This document shows, piece after piece, positions 46,256 through 57,867 of a DNA stretch of 60,000 bases. The position numbers were made by a program, and so were the translations under genes. The DNA lies in contig NC_064037.1 in assembly GCF_932526225.1 (NCBI RefSeq), forward strand, positions 1,304,001-1,364,000, written 5' to 3'. The notes below the pieces were generated by a model. It did no database searches. It was not told the DNA's origin and saw only the letters and a program-made list of their open reading frames with translations. The stretch's first letter is position 1. Each line of letters starts with the position of its first letter. This stretch comes from Nematostella vectensis (taxonomy: Eukaryota > Cnidaria > Anthozoa > Actiniaria > Edwardsiidae).

Positions 46256-46917
46256 GGGGCCGGTTCCTGAAAGGCCGATTAACTTAACCCTCGATCAGCG
46301 CCTAATCCCGGGTTAAAATTCGCTAATTGTAGGTTAGCTAACCGACGGATAACTCACCGTTCCCGAAAGCCAAGTAATCCCCCAAATCTAACCCTGGATG
46401 AAGCGAGTGAAAACCTGGTTTGACGAGTAAAATTCACAGAGGATACCCAGTAGATAACACAGAGCAACTAAAATTTACCTTTGGTGGTTTTATTTTCGCA
46501 GAGAAGCTCCCAAACACGCCTACATCACCTGTAATTACCTCCATTTCATGGCCAAAAAAGTGTCATTTGTAGGATTCGAGTTGGTGCGTGACACTAGCGA
46601 GACAGATTCATTTCAAGTATAAATTTCATGTAACTTACTGTCTGTCCCAGCACAATTTTTGAGTCAGCATCGCAACGAAGGTCGCATGACAAGGCGAAAT
46701 GTTAGGACATTTGATCCCTACATTGTTTTGTGTAACGTCTTTTTTGTCGGCAACTTTATTTTGTGAAGCTTTGTTCTACTACAAAGTTTGGGAGGCCTGT
46801 ATTAAGCCAACTAAACGATAACCCACCTCGCGAGCAGGGTTAGATTTTACCTCCAAACTGACCCAGAGTTAGCGCTAACTAGCGTTTCGGGGACGGAACT
46901 AATCCGGGGGTAAAAAT
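46256..46917. mobile_element. MITE-like inverted-repeat element, copy 1 (3' end lost)
   Basis: Starts CCGGTTCCTGAAAGGCCGAT and contains nested inverted segments such as CGTTCCCGAAAGC and GCGTTTCGGGGACGG. Its far end is missing compared with copy 2. Confidence 0.6.
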
Positions 46918-46958
46918 CTCCTGGTTTACCTCTCCTACCTGGTTTACCTCCTTGTCTA
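46918..46958. repeat. Short patch of the 14-bp minisatellite unit
   Basis: CTCCTGGTTTACCTCTCCTA followed by CCTGGTTTACCTCCTTGTCT equals about three units of the 21724-27560 array in reverse orientation. Absent from the duplicate copy at this point. Confidence 0.8.
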
Positions 46959-47012
46959 ATCTCACCGTCGACGAGAGAACGCAATTTACCAAGAAATATA
47001 GCGAAGCTCGTA

Positions 47013-47094
47013 GAGAAAGCTGCCGTGGACACTTGTGCTCTGCATCTGGCTTTTTGCGATTTGCAATGCCGCATCCGTTACACATCCAACAAGG
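47013..47094 (+). pseudogene. Relic duplicate of LamG gene exon 1, copy 1
   Basis: Aligns to 47272-47352 (TTTGCGATTTGCAATGCCGC shared, with G|GTAAAT at the end) but the ATG position reads GAG and the frame is shifted. Also present in copy 2, so it predates the duplication. Confidence 0.65.
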
Positions 47095-47217
47095 GTAAAT
47101 ACTAAAGCGTATCACATTTCCTAGCATTCGTATTTCCTTAATGCTTCCCGTTTGAGGTTAATACCCTGTCCTTATTTGGTGACACAGTAAACAGGAACCC
47201 AGAGTCCCGAAAAGCAT

Positions 47218-47227
47218 TATATATAAA
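47218..47227 (+). promoter_or_regulatory. TATA box of LamG gene copy 1
   Basis: TATATATAAA 45 bp upstream of the ATG. Confidence 0.6.
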
Positions 47228-47271
47228 TCCCACCGACCCTTCCAACGCAGTAAAGCTTGCAGAGAACGGAG

Positions 47272-47352
47272 ATGAAAGCTGTTTGGACCCTTATACTTTG
47301 CACCGGGCTGTTTGCGATTTGCAATGCCGCATCTGTTACACAGACAAAAAGG
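47272..47352 (+). CDS. LamG gene copy 1 exon 1 (signal peptide)
   Basis: 27 codons ending in phase 0 at a consensus donor. Confidence 0.82.
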
Positions 47353-48836
47353 GTAAGTTCTAAAAAGAATATCATATCTTATACTTCTTGTTTTTCTTAT
47401 TATAAAAATGACTCTGCACGCCTAAAACAGGGCCGTAACTGGCCCTGTAGACATCTATATATGATTCCATTCGTCAAGCAGTGTTTTTCAACTTATGCTC
47501 CTCTAGTCTTTGTATAATATGTACAGGGCTCACGGCATGGAGTGGTTTAGTGTAAGTCTTCGATTTCATTCTTTGAAGTGATACTGGATTCAACGATAGC
47601 CATAACCTTAGACAACCAGCGTGAAAGTGAGGATAAAATCAAATGAAATCTTTATTTTCTAGAGTGAGTTGACCATCCTTGAGCAAGCCTGTACCACCAT
47701 GAGAAGCGGCCAAGTGCGATACATCGCCGTGTCAAACCTGCTCGAGATCTGCAGCAATCAGCGATGGACGCCCTTCTCACCGTCCCACCGACTTCGACTC
47801 GGACTCATCGGCCACTGGAAAATGGACGAGCAGTCAGGCAATGCTGTCGATGATGATTCGGGAAGCGGACATCATGGCATCGCGGCAAACGCTTCCCCCC
47901 AACCAGCGAAATTTACCCGAGGGCGGAGATTCCGCTCCAGTGGCTCCATTACCATACCAAATGCCCCAGGACTAAACCTTGGCACTAAGAGCTTTTCAGT
48001 CGCAGGCTGGCAGAATATTGTTAACGTCGTCTACCCGCGAACAACCTTCGCCGTTCGGAAGGGATTCGGGTGCTACTTCGGGCCCGGTCGGAAGGGTTGG
48101 GTCCCAGGCTTCGAGACAGGGCATGGTTACAAAGCAGAAGGCACTGACGTCTGTATCCGGGACAATTTGAATAACATGGTGAGCCTAGGGGGGAGGGGGT
48201 GGGGGGGGGAGAGGTGAACTTGGATGGCGTAGCTAGCAGGGCTGTAATGCCTGTGCCTTTCACCTGGTTCCGGGAACCATTCCCGGTTCACAGATGAGCT
48301 GTGTTTGTTGGTTCTCCCCTTCGTTTCGAATGTTTTTCTCCTGTTTTTCTCCCTCCACAAAAACAGTCACGAATATTAGCTATGGTCCGTGGTGAAACAT
48401 GAGTCGTATGGCGGCAACATAGTGCACTTGTGCCTTCGACTTGACCACGTGATATCGGTGCCATCGTAATCCAGCAACAAACAAGGCGATAAGCTTCTCA
48501 AATCAATCCACTTATTCATTTGAACTTTTCAAGGTTCGAGCCACGCTCGTCCATGATGACGGGTCCAAGGGAGGAGACGTTCTGAATCGGTGGGTGCACT
48601 ATTTGTTCACCTTTGACCGGGAGGCGGGGGTTGTCACGCTGTACCTAAACGGCCGTAAGCAGCAGAACACAGTCGACATCCGGCGCGTACGCGGCAGCAT
48701 TGACAACGACAAGCCGCTGGAGTTTGGTGAGCTGTACGGATGGAAAACCCAGGGAACTCTGGACGACTACAGGTTGTACAACTACGCGCTGAGCTACCAC
48801 GAAGCCAAGATGCTTTATCTCGACCATCACTTGTAA
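47272..48836 (+). CDS. Secreted LamG-like (concanavalin-type) protein, copy 1 (3 exons, 299 aa)
   Basis: Exons 47272-47352, 47663-48178 and 48534-48836, all junctions phase 0. Exon 1 is a signal peptide (MKAVWTLILCTGLFAICNAA) with donor AGG|GTAAGT. Exon 2 (acceptor ATTTTCTAG) has a 45-residue lead with two cysteines, then the start of a jellyroll domain of LamG/pentraxin type: LIGHWKMDEQSGNAVDD, SGSGHHG, FSVAGW. Exon 3 finishes it: RWVHYLFTFDREAGVVTLYL, NGRKQQ and LDDYRLYNYALS. The order fits the Laminin_G_3 family. A secreted carbohydrate- or protein-binding role is inferred. ATG 47272 is chosen because upstream in-frame codons contain no ATG and it begins the signal sequence. The end of exon 3 is duplicated in tandem after the stop. 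Confidence 0.85.
47663..48178 (+). CDS. LamG gene copy 1 exon 2
   Basis: 172 codons, donor ATG|GTGAGC. Carries the first half of the LamG-like fold. Confidence 0.85.
48534..48836 (+). CDS. LamG gene copy 1 exon 3
   Basis: 100 codons and TAA; acceptor CTTTTCAAG. Carries the second half of the fold. Confidence 0.85.
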   Translation, partial: VRATLVHDDGSKGGDVLNRWVHYLFTFDREAGVVTLYLNGRKQQNTVDIRRVRGSIDNDKPLEFGELYGWKTQGTLDDYRLYNYALSYHEAKMLYLDHHL

Positions 48837-48894
48837 AACTACGCGCTGAGCTACCACGAAGCCAAGATGCTTTATCTCGACCATCACTTGTAAA
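48781..48894 (+). repeat. 57-bp tandem duplication of the LamG exon 3 end
   Basis: ACTACGCGCTGAGCTACCAC and the following bases through the stop codon occur at 48781 and again at 48838. Only copy 1 has it; copy 2 has a single version. The first stop still ends the protein. Confidence 0.95.
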
Positions 48895-49196
48895 ACTATC
48901 ACTACTTCTCCTTGGGAATGGAAGTTTGCTTATCCCCCTCCCCCTAGTAATGTTGCTTGTGATTTTTCTCCTTCCGTGTAGAAAGGGGTGATTTCATTAG
49001 TTTATTAGTTTTATTAAGAGTGTTTCACAAATATAATCTCAGTGTTCAACTTAGTGTGTAACAACATAATAGTTTGTAATCAACATAATGTTCAACCTGT
49101 GTCATCAAAGTTAAATTTTAACGAAGTGCTTCAAGTTTCTGTAAACGCGAAATTTCCCAAGCAATTCTGCGTAAATATTGATTATTATAGTGTCCA

Positions 49197-49475
49197 AGGC
49201 CTCTGCCGTTCTCTCCGGCTACTCCCTTCCGTATTCCGGACACTGTACGCCTCTGCCGCTCTCTCCGACCACTCCCTTCCGTTTTCCGGACACTGTACGC
49301 CTCTGCCGCTCTCTCCGACCACTCCCTTCCGTTTTCCGGACACTGTACGCCTCTGCCGCTCTCTCCGACCACTCCCGCTTTCCGGACACTGTACGCCTCT
49401 GCCGCTCTCTCTGACCACTCCCGCTTTCCGGACACTGTACGCCTCCGCCACTCTTTCCCGAGCACTCCTTTAAGC
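49197..49475. repeat. 46-50-bp array, copy 1 (about 5.5 units)
   Basis: Units of CTCTGCCGCTCTCTCCGACC then ACTCCCTTCCGTTTTCCGGA or ACTCCCGCTTTCCGGA and CACTGTACGC. It lies between the convergent LamG and zinc-finger genes. Confidence 0.95.
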
Positions 49476-49712
49476 CTACCGGACAATGTGTTTTGTGGGA
49501 GAGTGGGGAATGAAAAAGGGTCTAAGGGCGAGGTCTGTCACGCTGGCTTTTGTCACGCCATGGTTTTCAAAGTGATTTTCGTCGAGAAGTGGCCACATCT
49601 CGATAACTTCCGGTTACGTCACGCTAGCGTTCTCACGTGGTCAGGTTACGGCAGCTTCCTCCACGAATCGTTACGTGACGCCGTCACAGCACGGCTTCTT
49701 CTTAGTAGCTTC

Positions 49713-50160
49713 CTATGACATAGCCATGACGTTTCCGTAACAGAAGGACTTTTGGATGTCCAAGTCCTTCTGGCTATTATACAACTTGTCACACCCGGAA
49801 CAGACAAACATATCAACCGGCGAGTACCCAGACGGGCTTTTGACCCGGTTCTTCCCTTCCTTTACACGAGGCTTAGAGAACACTTCATCTTCCGGTTGCA
49901 CGTGGTCACGCACGTGGTTTCTACTAGCGGCCAGCTTGGCGCTCAGAGATGCCAAGTCTCGCTTCTCTTGTAACCGTGATGCACCTGGGCTGTGGTGTCG
50001 GGTCTTAGCAGACTCCGCACGAGGTTTGGGAGGCGGGCGTGGCTGGACCAAGAACGTAGTGTACTCGTCCACGGCTGAAAGTTGCCTTTGAGCCGATGGT
50101 GGCCTCTTGGATGTCTTGTCTTGTGGTGGGGAGTCGATGAAGCACCCCGGACTTGGTGTC
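49713..50160 (-). CDS. C2HC zinc-finger protein, terminal exon, copy 1 (His ligand lost)
   Basis: Minus-strand frame ending TAG at 49713. Its likely start is the acceptor GGTGTACAG at 50161 (phase 2), since the frame upstream of it runs into the 32-bp array. About 149 residues: a Pro/Lys/Arg-rich, low-structure part (QPRPPPKPRAESAKTRHH, SLSAKLAASRNHV) and a C-terminal finger FVCSGCDKLYNSQKDLD-IQ-KSFC. The zinc pattern is C-x2-C-x12-H-x4-C in copy 2, but here the His is Gln (CAC to CAA), so the finger is probably broken. Upstream exons were not found. The gene runs towards the LamG gene. Confidence 0.65.
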
Positions 50161-50169
50161 CTGTACACC

Positions 50170-50636
50170 GAAACCACCAAAAGGTTATTTAGGAAGCGTC
50201 TTAGCACACCAAAAGGTTAATTAAGAAGCGTCTTAGCACACCAAAAGGTTATTAAGAAGCATCTAAGCACACCAAAAGGTTAATTAGAAGCGCCTTAGCA
50301 CACCAAAAGGTTAATTAAGAAGCGCCTTAGCTCACCAAAAGGTTAATTAAGAAGCGTCTTAGCACACCAAAAGGTTAATTAAAAAGCGTCTTAGCACACC
50401 AAAAGGTTAATAAGAAGCGTCTTAGCACACCAAATGGTTAATTAAGAAGCGTCTTAGCACACCAAAAGGTTAATTAAGAAGCGCCTTAGCACACCAAAAG
50501 GTTAATTAAGAAGCGTCTTAGCACACCAAAAGGTTAATTAAGAAGCGTCTTAGCACACCAAAAGGTAAATTAAGAAGCGCCTTAGCACACCAAAAGGTTA
50601 ATTAAGAAGCGTCTAAGAACACCAAAAGGTTATTAA
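50170..50636. repeat. 32-bp array, copy 1 (about 14 units)
   Basis: Units of AAGCGTCTTAGCACACCAAA then AGGTTAATTAAG. Begins about 10 bp upstream of the acceptor of the zinc-finger exon. Confidence 0.96.
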
Positions 50637-50641
50637 GAGGC

Positions 50642-53366
50642 TTCTTCCTCTTTGCACCCATCATCACTCTTATGAAGTTACCACCTCTTCGTACCCATCA
50701 TCTTATGAAGTGACCACCTCTTTGCACCCATCACCTTATGAAGTGACCACCTCTTTGCAACCATCATCTTATAGAGTTACCACCTCTTTGCACCCATCAT
50801 CTTATGAAGTGACCACCTCTTTGCACCCATCATCTTATGAAGTGACCACCTCTTTGCACCCATCATCTTTTAGAGTGACCACCTCTTTGCACCCATCATC
50901 TTATGAAGTGACCACCTCTTTGCACCCATCATCTTATGGAGTTACCACCTCTTTGCACCCATCATCTTATGGAGTGACCACCTCTTGTACCCATCATCTT
51001 ATGAAGTGACCACCTCTTTGCACCCATCATCTTATGAAGTCACCACCTCTTTGCACCCATCATCTTATGGAGTGACCACCTCTTTGCACCCATCATCTTA
51101 TGGAGGGACCACCTCTTTGCACCCATCATTTTATGGAGTGACCACCTCTTTGCAACCATCATCTTATAGAGTTACCACCTCTTTGCACCCATCATCTTAT
51201 GAAGTTACCACCTCTTTGTACCCATCATCTTATGAAGTGACCACCTCTTTGCACCCATCACCTTATGAAGTGACCACCTCTTTGCAACCATCATCTTATA
51301 GAGTTACCACCTCTTTGCACCCATCATCTTATGAAGTGACCACCTCTTTGCACCCATCATCTTATGAAGTGACCACCTCTTTGCACCCATCATCTTTTAG
51401 AGTGACCACCTCTTTGCACCCATCATCTTATGAAGTGACCACCTCTTTGCACCCATCATCTTATGGAGTTACCACCTCTTTGCACCCATCATCTTATGGA
51501 GTGACCACCTCTTGTACCCATCATCTTATGAAGTGACCACCTCTTTGCACCCATCATCTTATGAAGTCACCACCTCTTTGCACCCATCATCTTATGGAGT
51601 GACCACCTCTTTGCACCCATCATCTTATGGAGGGACCACCTCTTTGCACCCATCATCTTATGGAGTGACCACCTCTTTGCACCCATCATCTTATGAAGTG
51701 ACCACCTCTTTGCACCCACCATCTTATGAAGTTACCACCTCTTCGTACCCATCATCTTATGAAGTGACCACCTCTTTGCACCCATCATTTTATGGAGTGA
51801 CCACCTCTTTGCAACCATCATCTTATAGAGTTACCACCTCTTTGCACCCATCATCTTATGAAGTTACCACCTCTTTGTACCCATCATCTTATGAAGTGAC
51901 CACCTCTTTGCACCCATCACCTTATGAAGTGACCACCTCTTTGCAACCATCATCTTATAGAGTTACCACCTCTTTGCACCCATCATCTTATGAAGTGACC
52001 ACCTCTTTGCACCCATCATCTTATGAAGTGACCACCTCTTTGCACCCATCATCTTTTAGAGTGACCACCTCTTTGCACCCATCATCTTATGAAGTGACCA
52101 CCTCTTTGCACCCATCATCTTATGGAGTTACCACCTCTTTGCACCCATCATCTTATGGAGTGACCACCTCTTGTACCCATCATCTTATGAAGTGACCACC
52201 TCTTTGCACCCATCATCTTATGAAGTCACCACCTCTTTGCACCCATCATCTTATGGAGTGACCACCTCTTTGCACCCATCATCTTATGGAGGGACCACCT
52301 CTTTGCACCCATCATCTTATGGAGTGACCACCTCTTTGCACCCATCATCTTAGGAAGTGACCACCTCTTTGCACCCATCATCTTATTAAGTGACCACCTC
52401 TTTCCACCCATCATCTTATGGAGTGACCACCTCTTTGCACCCATCATCTTATGAAGTGACCACCTCTTTGCAACCATCATCTTATGAAGTGACCACCTCT
52501 TTGCACCCATCATCTTATGGAGTGACCACCTCTTGTACCCATCATCTTATGGAGTGACCACCTCTTTGCACCCATCATCTTATGAAGTGACCACCTCTTT
52601 GCACCCATCATCTTATGGAGTGACCATCTCTTTGCACCCATCATCTTATGGAGTGACCACCTCTTTGCACCCATCATCTTATGGAGTGACCACCTCTTTG
52701 CACCCATCATCTTATGAAGTGACCACCTCTTTGCACCCATCATCTTATGAAGTCACCACCTCTTTGCACCCATCATCTTATGGAGTGACCACCTCTTGTA
52801 CCCATCATCTTATGGAGTGACCACCTCTTTGCACCCATCATCTTATGGAGTGACCACCTCTTGTACCCATCATCTTATGGAGTGACCACCTCTTTGCACC
52901 CATCATCTTATGAAGTGACCACCTCTTTGCACCCATCATCTTATGGAGTGACCATCTCTTTGCACCCATCATCTTATGGAGTGACCACCTCTTTGCACCC
53001 ATCATCTTATGGAGTGACCACCTCTTTGCACCCATCATCTTATGAAGTGACCACCTCTTTGCACCCATCATCTTATGAAGTCACCACCTCTTTGCACCCA
53101 TCATCTTATGGAGTGACCACCTCTTGTACCCATCATCTTATGGAGTGACCACCTCTTTGCACCCATCATCTTATGGAGTGACCATCTCTTTGCACCCATC
53201 ATCTTATGGAGTGACCACCTCTTTGCACCCATCATCTTATGAAGTGAACACCTCTGCACCCATCATCTTATGAAGTCACCACCTCTTTGCACCCATCATC
53301 TTATGGAGTGACCACCTCTTTGCACCCATCATCTTATGAAGGACCACCTCTTTGCACCCATCATCT
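50642..53366. repeat. 33-bp minisatellite, copy 2 (2.7 kb)
   Basis: Same unit as 41704-45486, about 82 copies, directly joined to the 32-bp array of copy 1. Its higher-order steps are 527 bp (51009 to 51536), 659 bp (51536 to 52195) and 328 bp (52533 to 52861), different from the 1225-bp step in copy 1. Confidence 0.97.
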
Positions 53367-53448
53367 ACCAATTTATGTTTCTATCATGAGATGTGAATAT
53401 TGCGTACTTCATGCTTTTGTTTTTTAATATATCGTGCAAAGTTTTTAA

Positions 53449-53468
53449 TGACGTCATAGTTGACGTCA
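53449..53468. promoter_or_regulatory. Paired CRE palindromes, copy 2
   Basis: Same two TGACGTCA sites with the same spacing as at 45571. Confidence 0.45.
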
Positions 53469-54144
53469 CACATCTGAATGGCCCTCTGGCTGAGCCCACC
53501 CTTGGCACCTACAAGATAACTTCCAAATTTGGTTTTCATGCGATTTGGTGACGGCCGACACCTGAACCTTGCACAAAGGGGCGTTTTGCTAACATCATTT
53601 TTTATTGGTTCTGAAAAGATATTTTCAAATGCTCCAAACACATTGACGTTTTTTTTTTTGCCTATTTCACATGCCAAACCATTCATCGCTTTTCAGACAG
53701 AATAAGAAAATATGCTGCAATGCTGTCAATGTAATTATTGTTCCGTTTGGTTTACCCGTCTCAGACTCGAACTGGTTAACTGAGGTTCTACTATGGTGGG
53801 ACGTTAAAAACGGTTTGAGTCACTAGAGGTTTTTTCCTCGCCGCCAAACCCGAAACCCCAGTGGTGTGAGAGAGCATGCGTGATGGCCGAACTGCTTTTT
53901 CTGGTTAATTTCAACCGTTTTCCTTAAAATCACGAGCATTTTTTTTTTAGCATTTTTCAATTATTTTCACAGACACTTGAGCAAATGGCGGCCATTTTTT
54001 TTGTCCTTTTGTATCTTCAAATTTCCCTGAAATTCTGCACTGGAATTGCGTTTCCTGATTGGCTAAAAAGACTGTTGTATTACCAATCAATCAGTCTCAA
54101 GATGTTGTCATTTGCACTGGTATTACAACTTTTTGCACTGGGGC

Positions 54145-54852
54145 CGGTTCCTGAAAGGCCGATTAACTTAACCCTCGATCAGCGCCTAATCCCGGGTTAA
54201 AATTCGCTAATTGTAGGTTAGCTAACCGACGGATAACTCACCGTTCCCGAAAGCCAAGTAATCCCCCAAATCTAACCCTGGATGAAGCGAGTGAAAACCT
54301 GGTTTGACGAGTAAAATTCACAGAGGATACCCAGTAGATCAACACGGAGCAACTAAAATTTACCTTTGGTGGTTTTATTTTCGCAGAGAAGCTCCCAAAC
54401 ACATCTACATCACCTGTAATTACCTCCATTTCATGGCCAAAAAAGTGTCATTTGTAGGATTCGAGTTGGTGCGTGACACAAGCGAGACATTTTATTTCAA
54501 GTATAAATTTCATGTAACTTACTGTCTGTCCCAGCACAATTTTTGAGTCAGCATCGCAACGAAGGTCGCATGACAAGGCGAAATGTTAGGACATTTGATC
54601 CCTACATTGTTTTGTGTAACGTCTTTTTTGTCGGCAACTTTATTTTGTGAAGCTTTGTTCTACTACAAAGTTTGGGAGGCCTGTATTACGCCAACTAAAC
54701 GATAACCCAACTTGCGAGCAGGGTTAGATTTTACCTCCAAACTGACCCAGAGTTAGCGCTAACTAGCGTTTCGGGAACGGAGCTAATCCGGGGGTAAAAA
54801 TATAATCGTGGGTAAGGGTTAATTTAACCCTGGGTTAGCGCTAATCGGCTTT
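54145..54852. mobile_element. MITE-like inverted-repeat element, copy 2
   Basis: The left end GGCCGATTAACTTAACCC and the right end GGGTTAGCGCTAATCGGC are imperfect inverted repeats. No coding capacity. Confidence 0.6.
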
Positions 54853-55097
54853 TAAATTTTTAAATATCAGCCTTTAAACTAATAGAAAACACACGCCTAG
54901 TTTCGTCGTGTTCTATAAAAAAAACATTTATAGGTTTGAAAAAACAAGTACGTGAGAAAATAACAAGTTAACGACGCACTTCCTGTAGCAGGTTAAAATT
55001 GAGCTGAAACAGGAAACAGGAAACAGCCTAAAATAGCATATAAATCTCACCGTCGACGGGAGAACGCAATTTACCAAGAAATATAGCGAAGCTCGTA

Positions 55098-55179
55098 GAG
55101 AAAGCTGCCGTGGACACTTGTGCTCTGCATCTGGCTTTTTGCGATTTGCAATGCCGCATCCGTTACACATCCAACAAGG
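55098..55179 (+). pseudogene. Relic duplicate of LamG gene exon 1, copy 2
   Basis: Same relic as at 47013. Confidence 0.65.
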
Positions 55180-55302
55180 GTAAATACTAAAGCGTATCAC
55201 ATTTCCTAGCATTCGTATTTCCTTAATGCTTCCCGTTTGAGGTTAATAACCTGTCCTTATTTGGTGACACAGTAAACAGGAACCCAGAGTCCCGAAAAGC
55301 AT

Positions 55303-55312
55303 TATATATAAA
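55303..55312 (+). promoter_or_regulatory. TATA box of LamG gene copy 2
   Basis: TATATATAAA 41 bp upstream of the ATG at 55353. Confidence 0.6.
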
Positions 55313-55352
55313 TCCCACCGACCCAACGCAGTAAAGCTTGCAGAGAATGGAG

Positions 55353-55433
55353 ATGAAAGCTGTTTGGACCCTTGTACTTTGCACCGGGCTGTTTGCGATT
55401 TGCAATGCCGCATCTGTTACACAGACAAAAAGG
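55353..55433 (+). CDS. LamG gene copy 2 exon 1 (signal peptide)
   Basis: 27 codons, donor AGG|GTAAGT. Confidence 0.82.
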
Positions 55434-56915
55434 GTAAGTTCTAAAAAGAATATCATATCTTATACTTCTTGTTTTTCTTATTATAAAAATGACTCTGCAC
55501 GCCTAAAACAGGGCCGTAACTGGCCCTGTAGACATCTATATATGATTCCATTCGTCAAGCAGTGTTTTTCAACTTATGCTCCTCTAGTCTTTGTATAATA
55601 TGTACAGGGCTCACGGCATGGAGTGGTTTAGTGTAAGTCTTCGATTTCATTCTTTGAAGTGATACTGGATTCAACGATAGCCATAACCTTAGACAACCAG
55701 CGTGAAAGTGAGAATAAAATCAAATGAAATCTTTATTTTCTAGAGTGAGTTGACCATCCTTGAGCAAGCCTGTACCACCATGAGAAGCGGCCAAGTGCGA
55801 TTCATCGCCGTGTCAAACCTGCTCGAGATCTGCAGCAATCAGCGATGGACGCCCTTCTCTCCGTCCCACCGACTTCGACTCGGACTCATCGGCCACTGGA
55901 AAATGGACGAGCAGTCAGGCAATGCTGTCGATGATGATTCGGGGAGCGGACATCATGGCATCGCGGCAAACGCTTCCCCCCAACCAGCGAAATTTACCCG
56001 AGGGCGGAGCTTCCGCTCCAGTGGCTCCATTACCATACCAAATGCCCCAGGACTAAACCTTGGCACTAAGAGCTTTTCAGTCGCAGGCTGGCAGAATATT
56101 GTTAACGTCGTCTACCCGCGAACAACCTTCGCCGTTCGGAAGGGATTCGGGTGCTACTTCGGGGCCGGCCGGAAGGGTTGGGTCCCAGGCTTCGAGACAG
56201 GGCACGGTTACATAGCAGAAGGCACTGACGTCTGTATCCGGGACAATTTGAATAACATGGTGAGCCTAGGGGGGAGGGGGTGGGGGGGAGAGGTGAACTT
56301 GGATGGCGTAGCTAGCAGGGCTGTAATGCCTGTGCCTTTCACCTGGTTCCGGGAACTATTCCCGGTTCACAGATGAGCTGTGTTTGTTGGTTCTCCCCTT
56401 CGTTTCGAATGTTTTTCTCCTATTTTTCTCCCTCCACAAAAACAGTCACGAATATTAGCTATGGTCCGTGGTGAAACATGAGTCGTATGGCGGCAACATA
56501 GTGCACTTGTGCCTTCGACTTGACCACGTGATATCGGTGCCATCGTAATCCAGCAACAAACAAGGCGATAAGCTTCTCAAATCAATCCACTTATTCATTT
56601 GAACTTTTCAAGGTTCGAGCCACGCTCGTCCATGATGACGGGTCCAAGGGAGGAGACGTTCTGAATCGGTGGGTGCACTATTTGTTCACCTTTGACCGGG
56701 AGGCGGGGGTCGTCACGCTTTACCTCAACGGCCGTAAGCAGCAGAACACAGTCGACATCCGGCGCGTACGCGGCAGCATCGACAACGACAAGCCGCTGGA
56801 GTTTGGTGAGCTGTACGGATGGAAAACCCAGGGAACTCTGGACGACTACAGGTTGTACAACTACGCGCTGAGCTACCACGAAGCCAAGATGCTTTATCTC
56901 GACCATCACTTGTAA
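55353..56915 (+). CDS. Secreted LamG-like protein, copy 2 (3 exons, 299 aa)
   Basis: Exons 55353-55433, 55744-56259 and 56613-56915, same lengths and phases as copy 1. A second in-frame ATG exists two codons upstream (55347), created by an AACGGA to AATGGA change. Replacements versus copy 1 that I can see: Ile to Val in the signal peptide, and in exon 2 Tyr to Phe (RFIAVSN), Arg to Ser (GRSFRSS), Pro to Ala (FGAGRKG) and Lys to Ile (GYIAEG). All domain landmarks are intact. Both copies have TATA boxes and look functional. Confidence 0.85.
55744..56259 (+). CDS. LamG gene copy 2 exon 2
   Basis: 172 codons, acceptor TTTTCTAG, donor ATG|GTGAGC. Confidence 0.85.
56613..56915 (+). CDS. LamG gene copy 2 exon 3
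   Basis: 100 codons and TAA; no tandem duplication at its end. Confidence 0.85.
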   Translation, partial: VRATLVHDDGSKGGDVLNRWVHYLFTFDREAGVVTLYLNGRKQQNTVDIRRVRGSIDNDKPLEFGELYGWKTQGTLDDYRLYNYALSYHEAKMLYLDHHL

Positions 56916-57221
56916 AACTAACACTACTTCTCCTTGGGAATGGAAGTTTGCTTATCCCCCTCCCCCTAGTAATGTTGCTTGTGACTTTTCTCCTTCCGTG
57001 TAGAGAGGGGTGATTTCATTAGTTTATTAGTTTTATTAAGAGTGTTTCACAAATATAATATCAGTGTTCAACTTAGTGTGTAACAACATAATAGTTTGAA
57101 ATCAACATAATGTTCAACCTGTGTCATCAAAGTTAAATTTTAACGAAGTGCTTCAAGTTTCTGTAAACGCGAAATTTCCCAAGCAATTCTGCGTAAATAT
57201 TGATTATTATAGTGTCCAAGG

Positions 57222-57620
57222 CCTCTGCCGTTCTCTCCGACCACTCCCTTCCGTATTCAGGACACTGTACGCCTCTGCCGCTCTCTCCGACCACTCCCTT
57301 CCGTTTTCCGGACACTGTACGCCTCTGCCGCTCTCTCCGACCACTCCCGCTTTCCGGACATTGTACGCCTCTGCCGCTTTCTCCGACCACTCCCGTTTTC
57401 CGGACACTGTACGCCTCTGCCGCTCTCTCTGACCACTCCCGCTTTCCGGACACTGTACGCCTCTGCCGCTTTCTCCGACCACTCCCGCTTTCCGGACACT
57501 GTACGCCTCTGCCGCTTTCTCCGACCACTCCCGCTTTCCGGACACTGTACGCCTCTGCGGCTCTCTCTGACCACTCCCGCTTCCGGACACTGTACGCCTC
57601 AGCCACTCTTTCCCGAGCAC
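57222..57620. repeat. 46-50-bp array, copy 2 (about 8.5 units)
   Basis: Same unit as at 49197, three more copies than in copy 1. Confidence 0.95.
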
Positions 57621-57867
57621 TCCTTTAAGCCTACCGGACAATGTGTTTTGTGGGAGAGTGGGGAATGAAAAAGGGTCTAAGGGCGAGGTCTGTCACGCTG
57701 GCTTTTGTCACGCCATGGTTTTCAAAGTGATTTTCGTCGAGAAGTGGCCACATCTCGATAACTTCCGGTTACGTCACGCTAGCGTTCTCACGTGGTCAGG
57801 CTACGGCAGCTTCCTCCACGAATCGTTACGTGACGCCGTCACAGCACGGCTTCTTCTTAGTAGCTTC

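Larger units (their letters stand above)
45490..50169. repeat. Segmental duplication, copy 1 body
   Basis: Collinear with 53370-58324 and nearly identical, carrying a LamG-like gene, a zinc-finger exon and intergenic sequence. Main difference: about 240 bp at 54800-55045 of copy 2 is replaced in copy 1 by about 45 bp at 46918-46962. Confidence 0.95.

Noticed and set aside
49118-49486. Several overlapping Arg/Ser/Gly-rich frames in the 46-50-bp arrays
   Set aside because: Repeat by-products present on both strands.
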